Origin: Formicarius rufipectus
Lineage: Eukaryota; Chordata; Aves; Passeriformes; Formicariidae
DNA length: 64,000 bases
Reading direction: 5' to 3'
Assembly (NCBI GenBank): GCA_013399695.1
Contig: VXAU01003549.1
Location: 89,314 to 153,313 of the forward strand
Under the pieces are notes generated by a model. That model was not told the origin of the DNA and made no database searches. It saw only the letters and a program-made list of their open reading frames with translations. Positions 38,990 through 50,535 of the stretch are shown in pieces; position 1 is the first letter of the stretch, and each line of letters starts with the position of its first letter. Made by a program: the position numbers and the translations under genes.

Positions 38990-41880
38990 ACAAGGTATAT
39001 GTGAAAACTAAAAAAAAAAAAAAGAAGAAAAATATGAGCACTAGTGAAAAAAGTGAAATCAGAATTCTTTTCAAGCTAGCAGCAAAATCGTGGAGTGATA
39101 GCTGATGAAAGGGATTTAGTATTACATGAGTGAGATTGGGAATCTCCAGTGCAGAGATGTTGTATGAAGTAGAAGACATGTGGACTGAATATTTAACCTT
39201 TTGAGTGCTAAATCACGGAAAATGGAGGTCTGACTTAAAACTCCATAATTATCAAACTTTGTAAGGAAATTCATATTTCCTACAATTAGTATTAGATATC
39301 AAGCTACTAAGAGTTTCAAACATGTGCTTTAGCTACAAAGTTACTAGCATTTTTTGAACTCCTGAGTTTTGACTGCAGTTGCCAGTCACCTGCTGGGCCC
39401 TGTGAGGTGCTGGGCTGCACTTCTTTGTACACACAGATCTGAGAATACTTGCTAATGACACATTGGTGCACATTGTACTGACATCTGCAAAAAAGGGATA
39501 ATGCTTATCTCTCAGCTTTGTTGGTACATAGCATGTGAATGTATCTTTGATGGAAAGCAAGACTAAGCTGGCGGCTTTACTGATCCTAATTTAGAGAGTG
39601 CCAATATCTATGTGTTGTAGGCAGGGTTTAGAAAGGCTTGAAGGCTGATAACAGAAATTGTGCTACTGTAAAGAGACAGGAGTGAAAATAGATACAGGAA
39701 TACTGGAAAAAAGTACAGGCACAGTATGGGACAAGAAGAATCCCTGGGACACACAGTGTTGAAGAATCAGGAATCACAAGAGTTCCCACATGAATGCAGA
39801 GACTTATGTACTACTGAGGAGCCAGAGAGTGATGTAAGGCACAAGTAAATTTAGCAAATGCAAGAATGTTTATTACCTTCACATGCAAATGAAACATAAT
39901 TTATTGAACCAGTTTTTGATGTCTGTAGTGCTGTGACTGTGTTTTATATGGTTCCTGTGTGGCCATAAAAAAATTTTATTTAGAACATTGGAGGGAGCTG
40001 TTATTAACAGAGTTAGTCACAGCCAACATCAATTATCTCTGGTACTCTACAAATACTTATTTATGGTTACAATAAAATATTCTTGGGGAAGTGCAGTTCT
40101 GTAAAACTACATAGAATACCCAGCATGGGGACCTCATCTTCTAGAATAAATCCGCTGTTGTACTTGACAAAAATATGGAGAATCAGAGAGTCCCTGAATA
40201 ACCCTCCAAGTTATTCTCTTATGAGTTAGCATTCTGTCATTTGTCTTTCTGAGGATATTGCCCTCTCATGACATGCATAAAAGTTCCCAAGAAGAATACC
40301 TTTGTAAGGAGAAAAATGTATAATAACTTGGACTGTGACATTATAGCTTTCCTTTTTAAAAAACAGACAGCTAAGGTTCTTCAGCAAACTGATTATAGAT
40401 ATTTCTTAGTCTATTTTTTCTCCATTTGCTGATTAGTCATAGAGGGAATTGGTTCCTGGAGCAGAGAGTGTACTTTTAAAAAATATTTTGATGTATGTGT
40501 ACCTAGTTTGTTACAGTTTCAAGACCTTAATGAGTTACTTATTCTGCACTTTGAGTATGCCTTTAATGTAATGTTACATGTAGGGCATCTTCTGGTTTTC
40601 TCTTATGTTACTAGTAAGGAGCATTATAGTTCCCAAAAACTTCACTGTTTTGCAGCTTATTTGTCTCTCTATATTACAAAGATCCAAGTAAGAGACCCCC
40701 ACGCACATTGGTGTGTGTTCGTCATATAGTGGAAAAGTCCTGATGAGTTTTCCATTATATGATGATTCCATGACTTCATTTGTGACAAAATGGTTGAAAG
40801 ATGATTAGTGGAAGAACTTTCCTTTCCACCTGAAAGGGGCTGATGTAGTCACTTGCAAACAATGTGAGCTATCAGGTTGTATTAGACAAGAATATTTATG
40901 AGCTGTAGCTGGTAATTTGTACATCACTAGAGTCCTTGAATTAGCAAAGACAATGTGAAGTATGTAGGTTCATAGTTACGGTTTGGTTTTTTTTCTTTTT
41001 CTTTTAAAACATAAAGTGTAGATATTGATATGATTTCTAAGGAGCGTGTGTTGTATCAGTCATTTTATTGACTTTTACATAATTCCATTCTCCCTGGATT
41101 TTTATCACGTGTCTTAATTTCAGTCTTCAGACTTTCTAGAAGTACTGTTAGGTTATATATGGGACTGTCCTGTTAGTGATGGTGCCCCTCTAATTCTTGA
41201 AGGTCTGGAGGATGGTGGAATATCCTCAAATTCATGTTTGTCAAATCACATGCAATTTCACTGAAAATGAAACTGTAATCCTGCAGAACTTGAAGTATGT
41301 TTCTCTTCTCTGCCATGTAACATGGGAAAGTAAAAGAGAAGCAGTATAGCAGCAACCCACAAAAAAGGTCTTTATCACTCTTAAATGCCAAATTTTAGTC
41401 TGATCATAAGATAAAAGCAATTAAAGAAGGATTTTAGGTCATCCAGATAATCATGCGGACCTTGCACACTTTTTCCCCTAGGAGTCAAGGAAATCACTTT
41501 AGCATTGATTTTTTTTTTTCTTTTAAAAATATATATTAGCAGTAAGAGCAAAATATGATGTTTTCATCACACTCTACTCTGTTTTAAAAAGGTAATTCTT
41601 CAAGCAGAAGAACCTTTCAATGTTGCTGGAGTGTAGATGAAGGGTATGAATAGAGTCCATGTGGAAATGAATGTACATGGCCATGTAAAACACAGCTGAC
41701 CGGTCACAGTATGACAACCAAATTGCATAGAACTGTTTTTTGCAAAATTTTTCTTTCCTTTGTTGAATAGTTTTGCTGTTATTGGTTAGACTACAACAGA
41801 TTTATCATGTGTATTTATGGATGAGCTGGAGGTGAAACTACTTGAAAAATAGGAAAGTTATTTAGCAGATATATTAATAT

Positions 41881-41928
41881 AATTAAAAAAGCAAACAAAA
41901 AAGCCCCAAAGCCAAACACCAAAAATCC
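41881..41928. repeat. A/C-rich low-complexity tract
   Basis: CAAA/CCAAA-unit tract; one of the few tracts whose T/G strand is the minus strand. Confidence 0.8.
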
Positions 41929-44114
41929 AGCTCAGAAGATGCAAACAATATGCCAAAGTACATAGGACTTAATGCTGACCATGTTTGCCAGTTAGTAAGA
42001 GAGGGCTGTTGTGTCTTCACACCTCCAGTGCTACAGAATTCTGACATTATTGGCAACCTAAGCAAGTTGAGGAGTTAATTTTTGCATATCTGTGGTACTG
42101 TTTCAACTGCAGCCTTTACAGGGACTTTCACTGGTAAGTGATTTAACAGTTACTTAAGTCAACAGACAATAATTTACTACAGCATTTCACTGCAGTTAAA
42201 ACCTGAAGCGGGAGGTAGAGACTCTGCTCAGCTGGTTTGTTCTGCCTCTTTCACCCCAAGAGAAAACAGCTTTCCTCCTCATCACAGAGCAACTGAGGCA
42301 GGGAATGAGAGACTTCCCACAGCACAGCTTTCTGCTGCTTACGTTTTCAGTAAGAACCTTCTCCAGTTGCTCCTTTTATGAATAACTTTTTAAAATTGAC
42401 TGGACCTGTAAGAAACTTATTCTTTTGTGGTAATGTTTGAACTTTGAAAACTCATTTTCTGGAAAAATAATGAACTAAAACAAAACACACTAAAATTAGA
42501 AAAACAAGAATGAATGCCAAAAAAATAGTTGGGAACTTCATCTTTCAGTGTTTTTAGTTTGGGTTTGTTGTTTGTAGGATTTTGTTTGTTTTAATGAGGT
42601 TTTATTTATACTCGTTATTTAGCATATAAAATGATCAGGGCAGGGATTTTATTCTGCATCAAATATTGTTCCTTCAATATTCTGTTTATTATAGCATTTC
42701 TGTTCCACTGTTGCTCTCATTACATGGAGCACATTGGCATGGCAGTGTTAAAGCTCTTCCACTCGATGAACTTGAATTTTTAGCTAGTAAAAGGCTTGGA
42801 TTTTAATTGGTTCATTTTCATGTATTATGCTGTGGCAGACAGACACAAGACAGGACATAACGAAAGTTCATATAGGTCCTCAGGGTATTTGAAATTTAAC
42901 TGAGGTGAACACATATTCTTTTTGTCCTTATGGTGTGCATATTTGCCTTTGATAGCAGATTTTATTGGAAGCTCATTAAATCCTTCATAGGAATAGAAAC
43001 AGAATCAATTACAGGTCCTCCCAGCTGAGAAGAAAGCACTAAAACACAGATGATGCTCCAACTTGGCTTGTGTTTAGCAAAATAGCACATGAGATACAGA
43101 AATACACCATGAGAGGAACACAGGGGGACATTTTCTCTTGAGAGACCCTGGCTGATGAAGGATTTTTCTCCCGCCTGGGAAGAAGCAAGACAGCAGCTGT
43201 GAGACTGGTTTTGCCACCATTCTCTTGCTCCTTCCCGTGTCCTGAAACAACATTCCTGTAGGGGTCTGGATGTGCCGTGTTTGCCAGGGAATGCAGCACA
43301 CCCCTGGCTACAGCAGCACAGTCCCGCTGTGCCTGGGGGCGCTGCAGTTGCTCAGGCTCTACAGGTGCAGCAAACATCTCGTTTCCTAAAAGGAACTTAG
43401 GTTTTTCTTTATGCCATGAGTGTTTGTCCGTTTTCCTGTGGCACAAATCCGAGTCCCAGGCAGCTGCTGCAGTTGTTGCTGGGGGAGGTTTGGGGAGTTA
43501 CACACTAAAGGCCTTATTAGTGTTTTCACCTGTTAGAGCTCATCCCGTTAGCAAAAGAGATTGGGGTGATTCCCCCTCCTCTCACCATTTCCAATAATTC
43601 CATTGGGAATGCTGGCTTAAAAGGGAAATTCTGTCTTTCTGAATTTCAATGATCTGTTGGTCACTAATTCCCTTGAGTTAGTAACTATTGAAAACATATG
43701 TAGCATATTCTGTATTCTTTACTTAACGGGAAATGAGACTTCTGGGGCTAGACTGTTCTGGAGGGAGAAGAACATTTTGACTTGAATTTCATGTTTGCAT
43801 TCTGACTTGGTCAGAATGTTATATACTAAGTGGTTTGACTCCTCAGGTTCTTTAAGCATTTAATAATCTTTGTTGCTGTACCCAAAAGAAGCTGATAGAA
43901 GCTGAGGTTGTAATTTGTCTGTCAGAATGCATTTCCTTTGCAGAAGCTTTGTAGTAATGGTAAAAATCAATGTTTTGCCTTGGGTGTTTCATCAAATGCG
44001 GTCAATTTAAGATGCCAAATCAGAATGGATCCCATAATTCTTATAACATGTAAATTAAGACAATTAACTAATTTTATGTCTATTTAGTCAAAGAATTGTC
44101 TGTGTTAAGAACTG

Positions 44115-44178
44115 ATGTTGGGGTGTTAGGGGTTTTTTTGTTTGGTTTTTTTTTGTTTGTTTGTTTTGGGGTTTTTTT
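44115..44178. repeat. T/G-rich low-complexity tract
   Basis: GTTTT-unit tract, T/G-rich on the + strand, with no coding content. Confidence 0.85.
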
Positions 44179-45610
44179 AATCAGCACGGAAAATCTGTCA
44201 CTTTCAAAAAAGTTTGAAGGTTATAAAAAAAATCCCTGAATGAGCTTAAACTACAATAGGAATGGATGGAAATCTCTTACATTGATGGAATTCTGTTAAA
44301 ATACTCCAGTGTCAGTTATCCTGTGTGTCACAATACTGTGCTTCACAGAGAAGGAACTGTGAGACCTTCACATTAAAGAAGGATTGACTAGATTATTAAC
44401 ATGCAATAGTATTGACTGGTAACTGTATAAGCTATGTGGACAGAAGATGAAGGCTGAGATGTATTAGACTTGCTGTATTCTTTGAGTTGTCTTCCCAGAG
44501 TTGCCCCTTCCCATCTACTCACATGTTGTTTCTCGTGCTTAGTGCATGGACAGGAATGCTCCTGTTGTATGTTCTGCACTAGTCATTGCCTAACACTTGT
44601 CTTTTCATTCCCATTTCATACCCTGGCAAACAAATTTTACATACTGCCACATTTTTGAATTCTCATTCTGAATAATTGTTTGTTTTGTTTGTATGTTTTT
44701 TGCTTTAAACAAATTTGAGATTTTTGAGTAGTCAGTGCTTTTAAAATTCATATGATCAATGGGATGAAATTTAATGAATTTAATCTCAATAAATTCTCTT
44801 TTCTTGGATAGAATTTGGTATAATTGTACTGTAGCCTTATATCACATTGAGATTTAGGAATTGAAATGAAGTTTTGGGTTATAGCAGGCTTAGTCAAAAG
44901 CCTAAAAATTTTATTCATGAGATGTAATGGGCTCAGGTCAGGTGGTAAGGAGAATTAAATACTTCTGCAGTAATAACTAAACACTAGAGGAAGATGACAG
45001 TTTCAGGGGTATTTTTTTTTTTTAAACATAGATGAAAAATGTTTTTGTTCAGAAATAATATTAGGAAAAAACCACCCCAAAATCAAAGATGAAGGAGCAC
45101 CTCCCATCTCCTTGATGGAGTGGGACATTTCAGTCCTGCAGCTCTGGAAATTGCTCTTTCCTATACACAAAAAGACTGAGCATCCAATACTGTTCTCTTT
45201 CCTACATTCTACCCAGTACAATTAAGGAAAGCAATTTGTATGTATAAAAAGTCTCATTAAATCCAACAACATTCATTTCAGTAGATAATAGTCTCATCAA
45301 AAGCAGTAGTACTGTGGCTGTAATCTCTGTGTCCAGGGGGAATTGTGTGTGCTGGTGCTTTCCCTGTCTTGGAAGGTCTCTGAACCTTTCTGTTCAAGCC
45401 TGGAATGCAGAAGGAGCCTATTGAAAACCTTATTTTCCCTGTGCTGAACTGCTTTGATTTTCCTTCTCTTCCGAAGTACTGTAAGATACTGTGTACCACT
45501 GTCCTTGGGGTGCTTATTAATCTCATAGTACATATAGTGTTCCATTTCTTTTTCTTGTGAGTATAAAGATTTGCATCCTCCAAAAAATAATTACTCTGTA
45601 TTTTCTTTAG

Positions 45611-45667
45611 TTTTGTTGTGTGTTGGGTTTTTTTTTGTTTGTTTGTTTTTTTGGTTTTTTTTTTTTG
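45611..45667. repeat. T/G-rich low-complexity tract
   Basis: TTTG units ending in a T run (45656-45666). It encodes the lysine-rich start of a spurious minus-strand frame. Confidence 0.85.
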
Positions 45668-46144
45668 CTTAGGGAAAAACCTCCACCTTAGTAAGTGGCA
45701 CATCTTGATGTAATTATTCAGAAATGTAGTTTAAATCTAGCTCTTCCATTTTCTGTATCTTTTCCCCAGTCTGATTAACATACACAATGAAAGTATTTAT
45801 CAGTGTGGCTGAAAGAACAAAGTGCAGCTGTATGCTATGAAATCTAATGAAAGACATCTTGCTGCCTATGGAGGTTGGTTTGAATTTTCCATTCTGCCTT
45901 GTTATCCTTGAGAGAATCCTCTCAGACTGATTATGACAGTTGAAAATGTAGGAGCAGATAGTCTGAAGGAAAAAACCCAGCTCATTAGAAATGCAAATTC
46001 TTTATATTAGTATATAATTGCAGTGAGCTACAAGCTTACTGGAGTAAACATAACAATAACTTGTTTTCACAAAATCCTGCACTGACTTACAATTTGAGTC
46101 ATTCACAAAGCAGAACCCAATGTTTATCCAGCTGATGCTGCCAA

Positions 46145-46200
46145 TGTATTAATTAATACAATCAAGCAGCCATAATGACACTTGAGGGCATCATGCAAAT
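46145..46200. promoter_or_regulatory. Homeodomain palindrome plus octamer
   Basis: TGTATTAATTAATACA (46145-46160) is a perfect 16-bp palindrome containing two head-to-head ATTAAT homeodomain cores. A reverse octamer, ATGCAAAT, lies at 46193-46200. Known biology: palindromic TAAT sites can bind homeodomain dimers. Enhancer function here is inference. The palindrome is wholly AT-rich except for its outermost G/C pair, which raises its chance probability. Confidence 0.3.
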
Positions 46201-46479
46201 CTTATATTTGAGTTATGCTTATAGTTGAATTAGGAATTACTCAAGGGACTTCACATTATTAACTTAGTCCTTTTCTGACTTTTGGCAGGAACATTTACTT
46301 TCCTTCCTTTATCTGTGGATAATGAGCACAGGTTTTGTTTTTTTTTGAAGTCACTCTGTCTGACTATATCTTTCACTGTAGAATCATGCCCTTTGTTGTA
46401 GAAATGTTATAAACCATTTTGTCAATCACCAAAGAGCCAGCAATTTGTATGCTCCTAACAATAAAAGGAGTAATATTTC

Positions 46480-46500
46480 TTTTTTTTTTTTTTTTTTTTT
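46480..46500. repeat. Poly-T tract (21 T)
   Basis: Twenty-one consecutive T. No retrocopy body is recognised beside it. Confidence 0.9.
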
Positions 46501-48620
46501 CTAAGACTAGATTTCAGTCTTGTGAATAGGAATTGTCTGTGATGTCTTCCTTCCCCTTAAATAGTTTAACTGCATCAGCCATTGTGGTTATCAAGATCCT
46601 TTCACTTCAAAGTGTTTAAACCATCTCATCAAATATACACTAAGAATAGAACTGATGAACAACCAGTCTCTCATTTCTCTGATTTTTTTTTTCTGTTTTC
46701 CTTTCAAGTTTTGAAATCTTTGGCCATAGGGCTAATTAGCTCTTGGGACGGTGTCTTTCCTCTGGCTGTCAGCTTGCACAAGTGCCTTAAGATAATTTGC
46801 AAATTGAAAGCTGGTTGATTACCGAATGAATAAATGCAATCAAATAAGCAAATTTGCTGCCTATGGCCTCTACCTTTTAAGAGTTTTTCTTCCATGTAAT
46901 GCCAGGTGTATTATATCCATGTTCATCATCTTTTTCCCATTCCACTTTTAAAAAACATTATTTTAATCATTAACCAAGGTGAAAGATCATTTATGATCTT
47001 CAGAGAACATGAAGAAACTGGGAGCAAGAGAAAGAATAAAGATAAACACAGAATGCTCAAGAGAGGAAGGAAGGAAATAAAATATCCTATCTAGACATAG
47101 CCCTCTGCACTGAGCTTGCTGCATTATGGTGCTAGTGATGGATGAAACTATTGGCAAGTCCAATGGAAATTACATCAGGGAAGTAGAGTGGCTGCTGTCT
47201 GTTCACAGCCCCTGTGCATTAGGAAAACCTTCTCTTTCTTCTGGTACTTTTCACTTACTAGAAATTTTAGAATTTTTAAAGGAGTCAAATACTGGTGTTG
47301 TTTGTTTCTTCTCCAGTTTGCCACACCCAAAGGTTAAAAAAAAAAAAAAGAGGTGGGACAAGGTGCAGTTAAAGCACCAAAGTGAATAGACTTAGCTTTG
47401 GTGTCTGAGCGAAAAGGCTGAGCTCTCTAAACTCAATAAACAGACATTGATAGCAGTCTATAAAACCATTAGCAACATGCAAAGAAGGGATGGGGACTGG
47501 TTGCTGCTATTTTTTTCAACAACAGTAACTGGAGGGCATTGGGTGAAGCCAGGATGGGTGGAGATCAAAACAAACAATATGAGCAGAGGATTAAGGGGTA
47601 GCAGGCCTGTGATCTCTTTGACAGGGAACCCTGTGGGTGTCAAAAGTTCAAGTTGGTCCTAGGGCAAATTCATTTGAGGTTTCTGCGTGAAAGTCTGTTT
47701 TATTAGTAAAATGATATTGTGATCTCTTAAAAGAGGCCCTAAGTGATTCTGTCTATTTTTACCAGTTACCATGAAAGAAGAAATATTACTTAGTGTTTTA
47801 GGAATTTCCACTCTGAGAATGCTAAAGATGGCAAAGTATTAGCTTTGCAAACAGGCTTTGTCTTTTGAAGTTTGATTCAATTTTGGAAGGAGGTCCCCAT
47901 ATATGGATAACAAATGAGATTGTAAGAATCTGAATGAAGAATAAGAACGACTAGGAATAATAGTATGTGTAGCTTTTGGTAGTGTCCCATTCACACTGCA
48001 TTGGCAAGTTCTTTCACTAGACTTTTATAGAAATACTCTTGTAGGTAAGTATCCACTTTTCTGTGACACCTATTTTATTCTCTCCAAGCTGCCAGCATAT
48101 TTCTTTTATGTCAGCATTAGATCAAACCAAATGTAGAAAGCAAGCAGTGATTAATGTCTTTCCACTGTGTTTTTAATGTGGGAATGCTCTTCACAAATAA
48201 GATACATTTGTTTCTTAGCTAGTACTAAAACATTACATTTAGCTACATGCTCCATATGCCTATTGCAAGATTTTAGGTTAATTTGGCATACAAGACTAGC
48301 CTATCACTCCAGCTTCTTTAAACCTTCCAAAAATCTCTCATAAAGCAGATAAATGGAGTTTTGCATACAATGTGTAGTGAATATGAGCTATTTTCCTCTT
48401 CATTTACTTTCTTCTTTTTCAGTTGGTGAATGTTATGTTGGATGATTTAGGTTTGGGTGGTTTATCATTATACAATGATATGATTATTAAAGTGAATATG
48501 TTATAAAATGAAATATACTATCAGATAGTTTTACAGATGAAAAGCCCTCAATGAATTTCTAAATTCTGCAAGTTTCTCATGTGTAGGGCCATTGGATCAG
48601 GTAAGTGCTAAGTTCTCCAT

Positions 48621-48639
48621 AAAAAAAAAAAAAAAAAAA
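48621..48639. repeat. Poly-A tract (19 A)
   Basis: The only homopolymer of 17 or more bases that is A on the + strand. The upstream sequence (48400-48620) shows no recognisable retrocopy or LINE 3' end. Confidence 0.9.
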
Positions 48640-48977
48640 GGAATAGGAATGTGACAATTGTTAGACATGCATCACTACAAGTGGAATGTTTTTCTAGCCT
48701 TCAAAATATCTGATTTTAGGTATTTATAATAGGTCTATAATTAAGACAGTCTGTTCCGTAGTAACGTTCCAGATCACCTACTGACTGACATGTTTTAGAA
48801 ATAGAGCATTCCTGTCAACCCTCCTCTTAGGTGTATGTGTAAGACTCACATATATGCAATTTACTGTATCTGTGCTGCTAAGTTTTATTTTCCCAAGCAA
48901 ACCTCACTAGGGAACAATCTGAGCTGTAAGCATCAATATATGATATGCATGAAGAAAACCTTTGTTGTAATAGCTAT

Positions 48978-48991
48978 AACTATATATAGTT
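48978..48991. repeat. 14-bp AT palindrome
   Basis: AACTATATATAGTT is a perfect palindrome around a TA repeat. It is listed as structure only. Confidence 0.6.
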
Positions 48992-50077
48992 GGTGAATAC
49001 TGGCAGGGTTTCTAAAGAGTTTCATCAGATATTTTAAAAATAAAATATAACTTCCTAGTAAACTTTTTTCTGAGCCTGCTGTGGAGTCAGATTTCATCCA
49101 GAAAAACAATTTGTACATTCCCTAATTAGGATTCACTACCCTTTCTTTGCATGACGGAATACAGCTGCAGTCTGATGACTCTGACTCAAAACCACTGAAA
49201 CTTTCTGCCTGGATCATACCTTGAAAGTGAAAAATGTTAACCAAAACCACAGGTAGATAAGGCAGTCTTGCCTAAATAATGTATTAAAGTGGTCCAAAGC
49301 TATCTTTGTTGAAACACACATTATTGAAAAGAAATGTTATCCGACAAGGGACACTAATGGAAATATGTCAATGGCTAAAGGGTAGAACAATTTTTAGAAT
49401 TATTTTAGAATATAGTTGGGGTCTAAAGAAACCTTTATTGGATTCTTTGCTTGATATAGATGATGAAATCCAGAATAGTGATACAAAAGAGGCAGGAAAT
49501 GTCACCAACTGTTTGTGTCCTATATTTGGAACAAGGCAAGAATATACATGCAAAAGGCAGATTTTGAGGGAATAGAATATTCAACATTTAGGACCAAAAA
49601 AATGGTGGTAGCACTTACTGAAACTGATTTTTCTTAAACCACAGGTTCAGAAAATTTGTCAGAGGCTTAAAAGGCAGATGAACAACAGAGTTTTTTTTTC
49701 ACAGATGTCAAAAAAGGAGTTTTGAAGAACAGGAAATTCTAAGCAGGTTAGCCACAGGTTAAGCATCGGCATCATAAAAGTAATAGCTAAACAGAGGCTG
49801 TAAAGAAACAATTTAAGATTAAAAATATGAGATATGTCCATAAAAAATGGCTTCAGGACAAGTATTTTTCAGTGAACAAATGTTATCCATTTCATAGATA
49901 TACAGGTTTGATTGACAAAACCAGTTATGTTGAGTAGTAAATCTTGTTTTAATATAATTTAATATCATGTGACTCTCTAATGGGAACCACATGGGTTAAT
50001 TGCATCATGTAGTCTTAAGGATATTTAATACTTTCTTCAGCTCAGATTTCAAGAGAGAGACCCATTACCTTAGGGCA

Positions 50078-50535
50078 GCTGTCCCCCTGAGCAGGTAGGT
50101 AGGGACAGGGAACAGAAGAGACTCCCTGTAATCCAGGAGGAAGTGTTTGGTAACCTACTCTGCCACTTGGACACTGACAAGTTTATGGGACTGGATGGGA
50201 TCCACCCAAGGGTACTGAATGAGATGCAGAAGAGCTTGCCCAGCCACTCTGTCATTTATCAAGTCCTGGTTAACTGAAGATGTCCCAGATGGGTGGAGTT
50301 TGACCCTCAGTACCTGGGCCAGTCCTGCTTAATATCTCTATCACTGATTTGCACAGGGGGATCAAGTGTACCCTCAGCAAGCACACAGATGACACTGAGC
50401 TGGGTGGGAGTGTGGATCTGTTGGAGGGCAGGAAGGCTCTGCAGAGGGATCTGGACAGGCTGGATCAATGGTCTGAGGCCAGCTGTGGAAGGTTCAACAA
50501 GGGTCCTGTCCCTGGGTCACAACAACAAGCCAGAT
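50078..50535 (+). mobile_element. CR1 LINE fragment, reverse-transcriptase region, internally deleted
   Basis: Two separated pieces of the CR1 ORF2 reverse transcriptase are recognisable on the + strand. The first (about 50078-50300) translates in one frame to text such as LLCHLDTDKFMGLDGIHPRV, the conserved 'KSMGPDGIHPRVL' start of the RT domain. The second (about 50301-50520) translates in another frame to a 'GPVLLNISITDL' segment, then CTLSKHTDD (the catalytic F/YADD box, mutated) and GGSVDLLEGRKALQRDLDRL. The sequence between, which in intact CR1 carries fingers and palm blocks (on the order of 150 residues), is missing, with the junction near 50298-50308. Stops, the frame change and the altered catalytic motif make it a dead copy. 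Homology fades after about 50535. There is no CR1 3' tail or target-site duplication, so both ends look truncated. The family call rests on protein text I recognise; the subfamily is not assigned. Confidence 0.9.

Larger units (their letters stand above)
35126..50077. other. Non-coding unique-looking sequence
   Basis: No gene is supported. Open frames reach 144 codons but lack domains. Several minus-strand frames (for example 45278-45703) are extended by poly-lysine from T-rich tracts. Contents: T/G tracts at 36966-37061, 42548-42590, 44115-44178 and 45611-45667, an A/C tract at 41881-41928, an AT-rich repeat at 38931-38989, homopolymers at 39010-39023, 46480-46500, 47336-47349 and 48621-48639, and palindromes at 46145-46160 and 48978-48991. 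A GC-richer patch at about 43140-43480 holds about nine CpGs and a 135-codon minus-strand frame (43039-43446) that I do not recognise. Confidence 0.65.

Noticed and set aside
45278..45703. 141-codon minus-strand open frame
   Set aside because: Its start is poly-Lys/Thr from the T/G-rich tract at 45611-45667, and the rest has no recognisable domain or exon structure.
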